A stretch of DNA of 64,000 nt from Saprospiraceae bacterium (GTDB taxonomy: Bacteria; Bacteroidota; Bacteroidia; Chitinophagales; Saprospiraceae). The number at the start of each line of letters is the position of its first letter. Within the stretch, counting starts at the first letter, position 1. The position numbers and the translations under genes are program-made. The stretch lies in contig JAHDHL010000019.1 in assembly GCA_020631355.1 (NCBI GenBank), positions 1 through 64,000 of the forward strand, in the 5' to 3' direction. Under the pieces are notes generated by a model, which saw only the letters and a list, made by a program, of their open reading frames with translations, was not told the DNA's origin and ran no database searches. This document shows, piece after piece, positions 27,712 to 36,670 of this stretch.

Positions 27712-28287
27712 CTAGAATATCATTATCGGAATATGTGCCCTATCCATTACATCTTCTATCATAGTCAGACTGATATCATCCATCTCGAACATCCCCAAAT
27801 CCATATATGGTATGACCATGACATCTGCATTCCCGTGGTCCAGTACCCGCTCCAATGGTTTCTCTCCGTCACACACGGTGAATTCCAAATTATCGAAAGG
27901 CATCATTCTTCTCATCCTATCAATATGCTCATCATCTGAGTAATAGTTACTCGAGCCCTTGAAGCAGAACCTGATTTCCACCGTACCACCGTGAATACCG
28001 GTGAGATCCGTAAGGAATCGAATATTGACAAGGTTCGGAAAATAACCACTCATCACATAAGTGATCTTACTGATATCCTGGGTTTCGTAGATATGGGGCA
28101 GGAATAGGATTTTCTCTCCGGATTCATGAATGGATTTCGACCTTAAGCCATTCATCAGGCATTCCTTGTGCGTGTAGACCCTGAATGGCGTACCGATAAT
28201 CGGTCGCTTAACGAATTCCTGATGAACCATCGGGGATTGCTGAGTTGTTGATTCGGATTGGTTTCGTAAGGGGATAGCGGTTATCAT
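27712..28287 (-). CDS. hypothetical protein, C-terminus universal-stress-protein-like
   Basis: A 191-residue soluble protein without signal or membrane segments. I cannot identify it firmly. After an unstructured first 45 residues (MITAIPLRNQSES...), the pattern GEKILFLPHIYETQDISKI, then a central beta-alpha unit, and the end DHGNADVMVIPYMDLG...IEDVMDRAHIPIMIF resembles the last strand-helix-strand of universal stress proteins, where N-A-D-L-I-V-I-G and a final P-V-L are typical. The ATP-binding G-x2-G-x9-G loop is not evident. It is convergent with the 179-residue gene and stands alone. Confidence 0.6.
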   Translation of the reverse strand: MITAIPLRNQSESTTQQSPMVHQEFVKRPIIGTPFRVYTHKECLMNGLRSKSIHESGEKILFLPHIYETQDISKITYVMSGYFPNLVNIRFLTDLTGIHGGTVEIRFCFKGSSNYYSDDEHIDRMRRMMPFDNLEFTVCDGEKPLERVLDHGNADVMVIPYMDLGMFEMDDISLTMIEDVMDRAHIPIMIF

Positions 28288-28457
28288 TAGTGCAATTTTT
28301 TTGGTTTATCAGAACAAAGCAAGTGTTGGGTCAATTTCCCATGGGATTGTTGGGACTGGTAATACGGTATAACAATTTTACTATATGTTTGAAAAACTTA
28401 ATATCTAAAAACAGATACTTTTGTGACAAGGCAATAACAAAGTAAATACAAATAAAA

Positions 28458-28486
28458 AAGGCGCACTATCAAGTACGCCTTAGTTT
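28458..28486 (-). terminator. terminator of secA
   Basis: A short stem AAGGCG(C)AC / GT(A)CGCCTT with one internal mismatch and a 6-nt loop, flanked by A and T runs. It lies about 25 bp beyond the secA stop. Confidence 0.65.
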
Positions 28487-28510
28487 TATCATATAACAAA
28501 AAGTCCTAAA

Positions 28511-31500
28511 TCATAACTTTCCGTGACACTGCTTATACTTTTTGCCACTTCCACAAGGACAAGGGTCGTTTCGGCCGATTTTCTTACCAGTTCTCTTAAC
28601 CGTTTCGACGGTCTTGCGTTGGCTTACTGATTCTGCCGCAGTCCTGGCTCCCCTTTGGGTTTCGGTTGCGCCGTCAGGGTTCGCCTTATTGGTCTGTATC
28701 TTACTCAGGTCCGTTTTCTGCTCCTTTGCCTGTTCAAGGCTCTTTTCTTCCGAACGGAACTGTAGGCCTCCTTTCATCAGATAGGAAACCACATCCCTAT
28801 TGAATTCACTCATGAATCTCTCAAAGAAATTGAATGCCTCGATCTTGTACTCCACCAATGGGTCCTTTTGCTTGAACTGAGCCGCCTGGACGGTTGTCCT
28901 CAATTCATCCATGCTCCTAAGGTGTTCTTTCCAAGCATCATCCAACAAGGCTAGGGTAATCGTCTTCTCAATATCATTCATGATAGACTTACCATTGGAC
29001 TCCACTGCACTTTCCAATGTAGCAGCAATATGAAGCGCCTGTGGCCTACCGTCGGTGAATGGTATGGAAATCCGTTTATAGCGATGTCCCTCATTCTCAT
29101 ATACACGCTTACAAATCGGTAGGAGTACCTGGGTAACCTGTTCAGATTTTTTCTGATATGCATCCAAAACCTGATCCTGATAGACCTGTATGACAGCAGG
29201 AACAGATCCTCCTTGGAAATCATCCGGATTCATGACGGGATCGACTCCCATTACCCTAAGGGATTCTTCCCTGAATGATTCGAAATCACCTCCTTCCTTG
29301 TGTATCAGCACCAATTCCTCGGTCAAAGCCAAGAACATGGCATTCAAATCCAATGAAAGTCTTTCTCCTTTCAATGCATTCTTACGACGCTTATAAATGG
29401 CTTCCCTTTGGATATTCATCACATCATCATATTCCAATAGACGCTTACGAATACCAAAGTTGTTTTCCTCTACTTTCTTCTGGGCCCTTTCGATGGATTT
29501 GGAAACCATATTGTGTTGGATAACCTCTCCTTCCTCATATCCCATCCTATCCATCAGTTTGGCTATCTTCTCAGAACCAAACAGACGCATCAGCTTATCA
29601 TCCAAGGATACATAGAATTGGGATGAACCCGGGTCACCCTGACGCCCCGAACGTCCTCTCAACTGTCTATCGACCCTTCTTGAATCGTGTCTTTCCGTAC
29701 CGATGATGGCCAATCCTCCGGCAGCTTTCACAGCATCCGATATCTTGATATCAGTACCACGACCCGCCATATTGGTTGCAATCGTCACATTACCCGGCTT
29801 ACCCGCTTCGGCTACGATTTCTGCTTCCCTCTGGTGTTGCTTTGCATTCAGTACATTGTGCTTGATACCTCTCATCTGAAGCATCCTACTCAATTTTTCT
29901 GAAATATCCACATTGGTCGTACCCACGAGTACCGGTCTGCCCTGTTCACTTATCTTTACGATATCCTCAATAACGGCATTGAATTTCTCCCTATCGGTAC
30001 GATAAACCAAATCATCCTTATCATCCCTTTGGATGGGACGATTGGTTGGGATAACCACTACATCCAATTTGTATATTTCCCAGAATTCACTTGCTTCTGT
30101 TTCAGCCGTACCTGTCATACCCGCTAACTTGTGGTACATCCTGAAGTAATTCTGTAATGTTACAGAAGCATAGGTTTGGGTCAGGTCTCCAATCTTCACA
30201 TTTTCCTTGGCTTCCAAGGCTTGGTGCAAACCATCAGAATAACGACGGCCTTCCATGATACGACCCGTCTGCTCATCCACGATTTTCACAGACCCATCCA
30301 TTACTACATAATCCACATCCTTTTCAAAGAGTGCGTATGCCTTAAGTAATTGACTAACGGAGTGGAGACGTTGCGCCTTAATAGAATAATCCCTTACTGC
30401 CTCGGTCTTTGCCACTTCCTTATCCTCATCAGCCATCACTTCATCCGCTTCGATACTCATTACGGTTTCCGTGATATCCTCCAAGATAAAGAAGTTCGGA
30501 TCCTCTCCTCCCTTGGCCAAGAATTCGCTACCCTTTTCAGTCAGGTCTACCAAATTATTCTTCTCATCAATGGTGAAAAGAAGCGGTTCATGCACCAGGT
30601 GCATATTCTTACTCTGCTCCTGCATGTAGAAATTCTCAGTCTTCTGCATTTCCACCTTAACACCAGGTTCGCTCAGGAACTTGATTAACGGACGATATTT
30701 GGGTAATGCCTTGTGTGCACGATACAATGCCAAACCTGATTGTCCCTCCTCGAATCCATTGTTTCCTGCCTTGAACTGGGCCTTGGCCTCAGCCAGATAT
30801 TTAGTAGCCAATTTTTTCTGGGCTTCAATCAGTCGTTCCACCCTTGGCTTCAAAGGATTGTATTCTTGTTGGTCTCCCCTTGGGATAGGACCAGAAATAA
30901 TCAGTGGTGTACGAGCATCATCAACCAAAATGGAATCAATCTCATCCACCATTGCATAGTGGTGCTTACGCTGAACCATTTCTTCTTCAGAGCGCACCAT
31001 GTTATCCCTTAGGTAATCAAAACCGAACTCATTGTTCGTACCATAGGTGATATCACAATTGTATGCCTTTTTCCTTCCGTCGGAATGCGGTCTGTAATGG
31101 TCTATACAATCAATGGTCAGATATAGGAATTCCATAATCGGTCCAATCCATTCGCAGTCCCTCCTTGCCAGATAGTCATTCACCGTTACAACATGGACAC
31201 CATAACCGGCCAATCCATTCAAGTATGCAGGAAGCGTTGCAACGAGGGTCTTACCCTCACCTGTCTGCATTTCCGCAATCTTACCATCATGCAATACCAT
31301 ACCACCAATCAGCTGCACGTCATAGTGTATCATATTCCATGTAATCTCTGCACCGGCTGCATTCCATGAATTCCTCCACACGCACTCATCCCCATTGATA
31401 GAAAGATAATCTTTCTTAGGATTCGCTGCCAATTCCCTATCGTGTTCCGTAGCGGAGACGGTCAGTGTCTCATTCTCTGCGAATCTTCTGGCTGTTTCCT

Positions 31501-31852
31501 TGACCACGGCAAAAGCTTCGGGTAGGATTTCCTTGAGGATATCCTCCAAGTGCTTATCCCTTTCGGTAATCAATTCGTCCACCTGGTCGAATAATTCTTC
31601 CTTCACCCCAAAATCAGGCTCTTGGGCTGCTTGTTGTCTGAGTTTATTAATATCCTCATTCACACCTGCCAAGTGCTCCTTGATTCTGGATCTGAATTCC
31701 AAGGTTTTGTTACGAAGCTCATCATTGGAGATATCTTCCAGTTGGACATATTCCTTTTTGATTTGCTCTACATATGGCATATATTCCTTGATATCCCTAT
31801 CGTACTTCGTACCGAATATTTTGCCTATTACTTTGGTGAAACCTTTAAGCAT
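28511..31852 (-). CDS. secA: preprotein translocase ATPase SecA
   Basis: The cytoplasmic motor that drives precursors through SecYEG. Walker A lies in MQTGEGKTLVA, the DEAD-like motif is VDEIDSILVDDARTPLI, and helicase motifs GTTNVDISEKLS and MAGRGTDIK follow. The helical scaffold comes next, and the C-terminal SEC-C zinc motif RNDPCPCGSGKKYKQCHG is present. At 1113 residues it is about 200 longer than E. coli SecA. The extra length includes an insertion of roughly residues 320-460 within the first nucleotide-binding/preprotein-binding part, as in other Bacteroidota. The linker before the zinc motif is Lys/Thr/Ala-rich. Monocistronic, with a promoter box at 31970-31977 and a terminator at 28458. 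Confidence 0.98.
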   Translation of the reverse strand: MLKGFTKVIGKIFGTKYDRDIKEYMPYVEQIKKEYVQLEDISNDELRNKTLEFRSRIKEHLAGVNEDINKLRQQAAQEPDFGVKEELFDQVDELITERDKHLEDILKEILPEAFAVVKETARRFAENETLTVSATEHDRELAANPKKDYLSINGDECVWRNSWNAAGAEITWNMIHYDVQLIGGMVLHDGKIAEMQTGEGKTLVATLPAYLNGLAGYGVHVVTVNDYLARRDCEWIGPIMEFLYLTIDCIDHYRPHSDGRKKAYNCDITYGTNNEFGFDYLRDNMVRSEEEMVQRKHHYAMVDEIDSILVDDARTPLIISGPIPRGDQQEYNPLKPRVERLIEAQKKLATKYLAEAKAQFKAGNNGFEEGQSGLALYRAHKALPKYRPLIKFLSEPGVKVEMQKTENFYMQEQSKNMHLVHEPLLFTIDEKNNLVDLTEKGSEFLAKGGEDPNFFILEDITETVMSIEADEVMADEDKEVAKTEAVRDYSIKAQRLHSVSQLLKAYALFEKDVDYVVMDGSVKIVDEQTGRIMEGRRYSDGLHQALEAKENVKIGDLTQTYASVTLQNYFRMYHKLAGMTGTAETEASEFWEIYKLDVVVIPTNRPIQRDDKDDLVYRTDREKFNAVIEDIVKISEQGRPVLVGTTNVDISEKLSRMLQMRGIKHNVLNAKQHQREAEIVAEAGKPGNVTIATNMAGRGTDIKISDAVKAAGGLAIIGTERHDSRRVDRQLRGRSGRQGDPGSSQFYVSLDDKLMRLFGSEKIAKLMDRMGYEEGEVIQHNMVSKSIERAQKKVEENNFGIRKRLLEYDDVMNIQREAIYKRRKNALKGERLSLDLNAMFLALTEELVLIHKEGGDFESFREESLRVMGVDPVMNPDDFQGGSVPAVIQVYQDQVLDAYQKKSEQVTQVLLPICKRVYENEGHRYKRISIPFTDGRPQALHIAATLESAVESNGKSIMNDIEKTITLALLDDAWKEHLRSMDELRTTVQAAQFKQKDPLVEYKIEAFNFFERFMSEFNRDVVSYLMKGGLQFRSEEKSLEQAKEQKTDLSKIQTNKANPDGATETQRGARTAAESVSQRKTVETVKRTGKKIGRNDPCPCGSGKKYKQCHGKL

Positions 31853-31969
31853 AATTTTTCTAGATATTTTCAGTGGACTTGCAGCAAGAATGGACTACAA
31901 GGGATGGATAAAACGATTCCATCCTTACGTTTCGCTGAGTCGTCTGACTTTCCTTTTTCAAAATGATTC

Positions 31970-31977
31970 CAAAAATA
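31970..31977 (-). promoter_or_regulatory. candidate -7 box for secA
   Basis: The minus strand reads TATTTTTG (TAnnTTTG match) about 118 bp before the secA start, implying a leader of about 110 nt. Confidence 0.3.
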
Positions 31978-32341
31978 GCTTATTCGACCCATATTAGCAT
32001 GGAGAAATGGGGTTAAGCTTTGGAAATAAGTAATCATATATTGTTCCAACACGCAAAACAGGGATTTAGATGCGTCAAAATGGCACTCAGGAGTAGTTTA
32101 GCCTGATATAATGTCTGAAATACTCGACGAATGGTTCATAAATTCGGCCATAGGAAATCATCATCCGTAGATGACTTCCCAACATATTTTCACTGTACAC
32201 AATGACTATTTACAACCAATAGGATTTCATCTAAGTCCCGGACTTGTCAATAGGATGTTAAAATGCAGGAATGTTTCCTAATTTACAGTTAAAAGAAAAA
32301 AGTGCATTTGTTGGACTAATGGTCAAATACATATATTGAGG

Positions 32342-32349
32342 TATCTTTG
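32342..32349 (+). promoter_or_regulatory. candidate -7 box that fixes the tlpA-like start
   Basis: TATCTTTG matches TAnnTTTG exactly. Transcription from it would begin near 32355, after a possible upstream start at 32336 and before the ATG at 32381. It therefore supports the latter as the true start. Confidence 0.45.
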
Positions 32350-32380
32350 GATTACTTACAACCAAAATTTTATTCTAAAC

Positions 32381-32941
32381 ATGAAGATATTAAAGACATT
32401 TGTAGTATTTCTTTTTGTTGCAGCCATGGCTGTTACTGCATCCGCCCAGAAAACCATTCCAGACATTCAGGTAAAAACCTTGGATGGTGCTTCCGTTAGC
32501 ATTCAGGACTATACCAATAGTGGTAAGATTACCGTATTGAGTTTTTGGGCGACATGGTGTTCCCCATGTAAGAAAGAATTGAATACAATTGCAGATGTCT
32601 ATCCTCAGTGGCAGGAAGATTATGACATGCAACTTGTTGCCGTTACCATTGACAATTCAAGGGCTGTCCGTAAGGTAAAGCCGATGGTGGATGGTTTCAG
32701 TTGGGATTACATCGTATTGAGTGATGTGAATGAGGATCTGAAGAAAGCATTGAACTTCCAAACCGTACCACAAACATTCCTAATTGACCAAAATGGCCAA
32801 ATCGTTTATTCCCATTCTGGCTATAGCCCGGGTGACGAATACGAACTTGAGGAAAAAATCAAGGAATTGGCCGAGGGTAACGAAGGTGGTGAGAAGAAGG
32901 AAGTCAAAGGAAAAAAGAAAAAGAAGAAGCGTGCTGAGTAA
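32381..32941 (+). CDS. TlpA/ResA-family periplasmic thioredoxin
   Basis: A 186-residue exported thiol-disulfide oxidoreductase starting at the ATG at 32381 (MKILKTFVVFLFVAAMAVTASAQ, a clear signal peptide). The thioredoxin fold follows: the active site lies in SFWATWCSPCKKE (CSPC), and the cis-proline loop is QTVPQTFLIDQNGQIVY. TlpA-like proteins reduce or exchange disulfides in periplasmic or c-type cytochrome clients. Unusual is a very basic C-terminal tail of about 20 residues (GGEKKEVKGKKKKKKRAE), which may bind acidic surfaces. It is monocistronic with a terminator at 32987-33019. Confidence 0.9.
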   Translation: MKILKTFVVFLFVAAMAVTASAQKTIPDIQVKTLDGASVSIQDYTNSGKITVLSFWATWCSPCKKELNTIADVYPQWQEDYDMQLVAVTIDNSRAVRKVKPMVDGFSWDYIVLSDVNEDLKKALNFQTVPQTFLIDQNGQIVYSHSGYSPGDEYELEEKIKELAEGNEGGEKKEVKGKKKKKKRAE

Positions 32942-32986
32942 TCATTATGCTTCGGAGTTATAGCTTCGATTGGAATCACTTTTATT

Positions 32987-33019
32987 AAAAGCCATCCCAC
33001 TGTTGTGGGTTGGCTTTTT
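32987..33019 (+). terminator. terminator of the tlpA-like gene
   Basis: A 14-bp stem (AAAAGCCATCCCAC/GTGGGTTGGCTTTT, one mismatch) with a TGTT loop and a T-run, 45 bp after the stop. Confidence 0.85.
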
Positions 33020-33153
33020 GTTTTGTAATCCCCCCAAGCATCGAAAGCATTCAAAAACATCAACATCACCATAATTTTGGCGGGAATGGTCATGGATAGT
33101 ATAGGGCATCGGATGCATTTTGTATTTTTATGATTCAATAGAAATAACAAGCC

Positions 33154-34977
33154 ATGAACCTTAAATCCACATTACTGGCCCTAGTGGTATTATTGACCAT
33201 TGAGACATCCATGGCCAGTGTCCAAAGATTCCGTTGTATCATCACCGCCGATCCATCCACAACCATGACTGTTGGATTCGAGCAGTATGACGGTACATTC
33301 TTCGACCCCTTTGACGACGAGGGAACTCCTACCTTATATTTCGATACCACACCCCATGGGGGCGATGCTTCGCAATATGCATTCAGCCAAGGTTCTGACC
33401 GTGTGATTGATTTCAAGGGTATGGATAATAATTTCGTTCGTCTCACAGGATTGAGTCCGAATACAAGATATTATTTCATTGTTCAGGATGACCAGGAAAC
33501 CAGTCCGGTCTATTTTTTCGAAACCCTACCCAATGACCCGAGCGAACGACTCTCTATCATAGCAGGTGGTGACTCAAGGGATATTCCGGTATTGGATGAT
33601 GATATAGGCAGACAGAATGCAAACCGATTGGTCGCAAAGCTAAGGGCGCATTGTGTACTTTTCGGAGGAGACATGACCCTAACTGATGATGCCACTTCAC
33701 CCGTGGATATTGATGAATGGCCGGAATGGTTTGATGACTGGCAATTATCCATTGCCACGGATGGCAGGATTACACCTTTAATTCCCGCAAGGGGAAATCA
33801 TGAATTAGGTAATAATTCGATATACGACCTCTTTGATGTGCCCAATCCGAATATATATTATTCGATAGAAATCGGAGGCGGATTGCTACAGACCATTACC
33901 CTGAATTCGGAAATCTCAAGACTTGGGGACCAATTGACGTGGTTGGATAATACATTGGCCAACACTTGCGCCACTTGGAAAGTAGTACAATACCACAGAC
34001 CCACCAGACCACACGAAAGTGACAAGGACGAACAGGATGACCAAGCAGACCATTGGTCTCCCCTATTCGAACAACATGGTGTCCAATTGGTGATAGAAAG
34101 TGATGCCCACCTTTGCAAATATACCCAGCCCTTGAGGAGAACGGATGATGCGGGTAATACCGAAGGATTCATCAGGGATGATGAGAATGGTGTTGTTTAT
34201 ATTGGAGAAGGTGGATGGGGCGCCGAGCTACGTGATGTGGATGATGCCAAGGACTGGACCATGGCCAGTGGTTCGTTCAATCAGTTCAAGTGGTTGTTCA
34301 TTGATCAGAATGGCATTGAAATCCGAACAGTCAATACGGACAATGCGGATAATGTTACTCCAAAGACCGATGCTGACTCCAAATTCAGCATGCCCAATAA
34401 CATTAACATCTGGAATCCTACGGTAACAAGTGCGCCATCAGGTCTGGCCAGTTACAATGGAGGCGTCCTGACACTGAATAATCCGACTACGTCCAGTGTT
34501 AATCTGGGTAATGATTTTTCATTCCTGGCGGGTACCACCACGACCTTGGATGCGGGTTCGGGTTATGATAGCTATCTATGGAGTACAGGTGCGACCAGTC
34601 AGACCATCAGTGTCGGTGCACCGGGTACTTATCAAGTGACGGTTACGAATAATGGCTGTACAGCTAGTGATGAAATCATGATTGAGACATTCACTACGGG
34701 AGTGGAGGAACTGGATAAGGATGTGTTCCAATTTTCCGTTTCCCCTAATCCTACGGATGGCATCATCGTGGCACAAATCATCGCTGAGGAATTTGCCAAC
34801 ATGCAATTGACCCTACTGAATGCAGAGGGTAAAAAAGTATTGGCCAAAAACATCAGGATTAATTCCGGTGTAAATCAGGAAGAAATCTCACTGAACCATT
34901 TGAGCAATGGAATTTATTTCATAATCCTCGAAATGGATGGTGCGATTCAAGTAGAAAAATTCGTTCTTTCCAAATAA
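33154..34977 (+). CDS. T9SS-exported purple-acid-phosphatase-like metallophosphoesterase
   Basis: A 607-residue secreted enzyme. A signal peptide (to about SMAS, residue 22) is followed by a fibronectin-like N-terminal domain typical of purple acid phosphatases (PSTTMTVGFEQYDG...LTGLSPNTRYYFIV). The calcineurin-like catalytic domain follows, with GGDSR (138-142), FGGDMT (170-175), GNHE (214-217), VQYHRPTRPH and ESDAHLCKY supplying metal ligands. After about residue 430 come an Ig/SprB-like module (GYDSYLWSTGATSQTISVG...VTVTNNGCTAS) and a C-terminal T9SS type A sorting domain (FSVSPNPTDGI...GIYFIILEMDG). It likely hydrolyses phosphoesters or pyrophosphates at the cell surface; the substrate is unknown. 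The GDxxE box is GDMT-like, slightly unusual. Confidence 0.88.
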   Translation: MNLKSTLLALVVLLTIETSMASVQRFRCIITADPSTTMTVGFEQYDGTFFDPFDDEGTPTLYFDTTPHGGDASQYAFSQGSDRVIDFKGMDNNFVRLTGLSPNTRYYFIVQDDQETSPVYFFETLPNDPSERLSIIAGGDSRDIPVLDDDIGRQNANRLVAKLRAHCVLFGGDMTLTDDATSPVDIDEWPEWFDDWQLSIATDGRITPLIPARGNHELGNNSIYDLFDVPNPNIYYSIEIGGGLLQTITLNSEISRLGDQLTWLDNTLANTCATWKVVQYHRPTRPHESDKDEQDDQADHWSPLFEQHGVQLVIESDAHLCKYTQPLRRTDDAGNTEGFIRDDENGVVYIGEGGWGAELRDVDDAKDWTMASGSFNQFKWLFIDQNGIEIRTVNTDNADNVTPKTDADSKFSMPNNINIWNPTVTSAPSGLASYNGGVLTLNNPTTSSVNLGNDFSFLAGTTTTLDAGSGYDSYLWSTGATSQTISVGAPGTYQVTVTNNGCTASDEIMIETFTTGVEELDKDVFQFSVSPNPTDGIIVAQIIAEEFANMQLTLLNAEGKKVLAKNIRINSGVNQEEISLNHLSNGIYFIILEMDGAIQVEKFVLSK

Positions 34978-34986
34978 TCCTTTTTT

Positions 34987-35931
34987 GTGAAAAAGATATA
35001 TATGCAAATTTCTAGTTGGCTGGGGTCGACTAGAAATTTGTATTTTTTATTACAAGCTTCAACGATATTTCTCCTCATAGGGAGAGGGTGGCAATTCATT
35101 TTCAAGAGTACACCTTTTAATGCATTCCTAACCCATCCTATTTTCATGGAGCCTGTCCTTGAATATGTTTACCGGGTAGACTGGAAAACATATCTTACGG
35201 ATTCCTCATGGGATAATTTCCATATGGATATCATTACGGGATGGGGTATTTATTTTTGGATTTGTGCTTTTTTATTATGCTTTATCAAAAAGTTGAATCG
35301 TTGGGTGATTACCGGAATTACGACTTCCTCTTTTGTTATATTATTTTTCCTTTCTTTTTGCTATTCCATTGATAAGGGGTTCCAGATAGGCATGATAATG
35401 GAACATAGTTTACAGGTATTTTGTCCTCTCTTTTTATTATTCTTTTATAAAAGAATAAATAATCCCGCAGGGAATCAATCGACTTTTATTCTGGCATTAA
35501 AAATAGCGACAGCACTTACTTTTATTGGTCATGGTTTATATGCAGTGGGATACCACCCCACCCCGGGTTTTTTTGTGGATATGATGATTAAGGGTTTTGG
35601 TACTACGGAGCGCCAATCCATTTTATTATTGAGAATCGTGGGTTATCTGGATATCGCACTTGCGTTGGCCATCTTCATTCCTTGGAAGCCTATACTACGC
35701 CTAGGATTGGGCTACATTATCATTTGGGGATTCCTTACTGCATTAGCTAGGGTTTATGCCAATTTTAGTGTTTCTCTGGGGTGGTACAGCTTGAAACAAT
35801 GGATTCCGGAATTCTTAATGCGGGTGCCTCATTTCTTATTACCTCTTGTTTTATTTGCGTTCATTTTCATGGTTATTGAATACAAAAAAGACAAACTGGT
35901 ACACAACGATTTTCCAGCACATGAAACATAA
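34987..35931 (+). CDS. polytopic membrane protein, DoxX-like second half
   Basis: A 314-residue inner-membrane protein with about eight hydrophobic segments (near 18-40, 82-100, 106-128, 135-153, 165-187, 210-228, 236-257, 275-295). I do not recognise the family with certainty. The second half (ATALTFIGHGLYAVGYH...LRIVGYLDIALALAIF) recalls DoxX-type proteins. It starts at GTG 34987 or ATG 35002; the region 35002-35043 forms a long hairpin that covers the ATG. The base composition is more T-rich than the flanking genes. It overlaps the next gene, a lipoprotein, by 11 bases, so the two are translationally coupled. It begins 9 bp after the phosphoesterase stop, with no other terminator between. 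Confidence 0.7.
   Translation: MKKIYMQISSWLGSTRNLYFLLQASTIFLLIGRGWQFIFKSTPFNAFLTHPIFMEPVLEYVYRVDWKTYLTDSSWDNFHMDIITGWGIYFWICAFLLCFIKKLNRWVITGITTSSFVILFFLSFCYSIDKGFQIGMIMEHSLQVFCPLFLLFFYKRINNPAGNQSTFILALKIATALTFIGHGLYAVGYHPTPGFFVDMMIKGFGTTERQSILLLRIVGYLDIALALAIFIPWKPILRLGLGYIIIWGFLTALARVYANFSVSLGWYSLKQWIPEFLMRVPHFLLPLVLFAFIFMVIEYKKDKLVHNDFPAHET
35002..35048 (+). promoter_or_regulatory. terminator-like hairpin spanning the start of the membrane-protein gene
   Basis: CAAATTTCTAGT (35005-35016) and ACTAGAAATTTG (35029-35040) form a perfect 12-bp stem that extends three more pairs to 35002 and 35043. The loop is 12 nt and a T-run follows. It lies 25 bp after the phosphoesterase stop yet inside the next coding sequence, where it buries the ATG at 35002. 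It could act as a terminator/attenuator or control translation. Confidence 0.65.
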
Positions 35932-36658
35932 ACATATCCTACCGTTTCTTTTTATTACCCTCTTAATATTTAATTGTCATACAAAAAATAATACGGAGCC
36001 CATTCAGGAAGCATCAGTGACCCCGAATACACAAACAAAAAATAATACAACCACCCATTCAAACAAAGTAATTCATCATCAAGTACTTCAAATAGACACA
36101 AGTGAACTCATTATTATTGATTCCATCGGAATTGGATTTAAATCAATTTATAATTATGAAAATAATCTCATTAAAATAGAATTTCATCAACAAAACAAAG
36201 GAGAATGGATAGTCATGCAATCCATTGATTCCATATTCAGTCAATCCACCCAAAATGAAATTGATTTAATGGATTTTAATTTTGACGGACTGGATGACAT
36301 CAGACTATTTACCAGCACCGGAGGTCGGGGTTCGAATGAGTATTACGAGGTATTTCTTAGAAATAAAAACAATGAATTCAAGAGGCTCAAATCCAGTGAT
36401 ATGCCTCCGAACATTATCCCCAATTCCAAAACAAAAAAAGTAGAAGCAGTGCGCTTTTATGGCAAGACAAGATTCGAAGACCATTTCATAATCAATGATT
36501 CATTAATTCTCGAAAAAAGTCGTGAAGTATGGACCAATGGCAACTGGACTTACACAAAAAACAACCAGTACGATCAAAATGGTGTGGTTTCAAAGTCTAG
36601 TATCGATAGTATTTTTGATGGTGGAGAAAACGAATATAATCCTGAAGTTGCCGAGTAA
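35921..36658 (+). CDS. lipoprotein with XAC2610-like domain
   Basis: A 245-residue exported lipoprotein starting at the ATG at 35921, which overlaps the preceding gene by 11 bases. The signal peptide MKHKHILPFLFITLLIFNC puts the lipidated Cys at 19. A Thr/Asn-rich linker follows (to about 50). The folded part contains DFNFDGLDDIRLF (118-130) and then GRGSNEYYEVFLRNKNNEFK, a pattern shared with XAC2610-type and FG-GAP/calcium-loop-like domains. XAC2610 itself is a periplasmic lysozyme inhibitor/immunity-type protein, but the match here is only a motif, so function is open. It is A- and N-rich compared with its surroundings and convergent with the DJ-1/PfpI gene (12 bp apart). Confidence 0.7.
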   Translation: MKHKHILPFLFITLLIFNCHTKNNTEPIQEASVTPNTQTKNNTTTHSNKVIHHQVLQIDTSELIIIDSIGIGFKSIYNYENNLIKIEFHQQNKGEWIVMQSIDSIFSQSTQNEIDLMDFNFDGLDDIRLFTSTGGRGSNEYYEVFLRNKNNEFKRLKSSDMPPNIIPNSKTKKVEAVRFYGKTRFEDHFIINDSLILEKSREVWTNGNWTYTKNNQYDQNGVVSKSSIDSIFDGGENEYNPEVAE

Positions 36659-36670
36659 TAACAAACCATC

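Larger units (their letters stand above)
31853..32380. other. divergent intergenic region, secA / tlpA-like
   Basis: A 528-bp gap in which I find no convincing gene. The promoter-like boxes at 31970-31977 (minus) and 32342-32349 (plus) face outwards. The roughly 350 bp between them look non-coding and A+T-rich; I see no clear hairpin or RNA gene. Confidence 0.45.
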
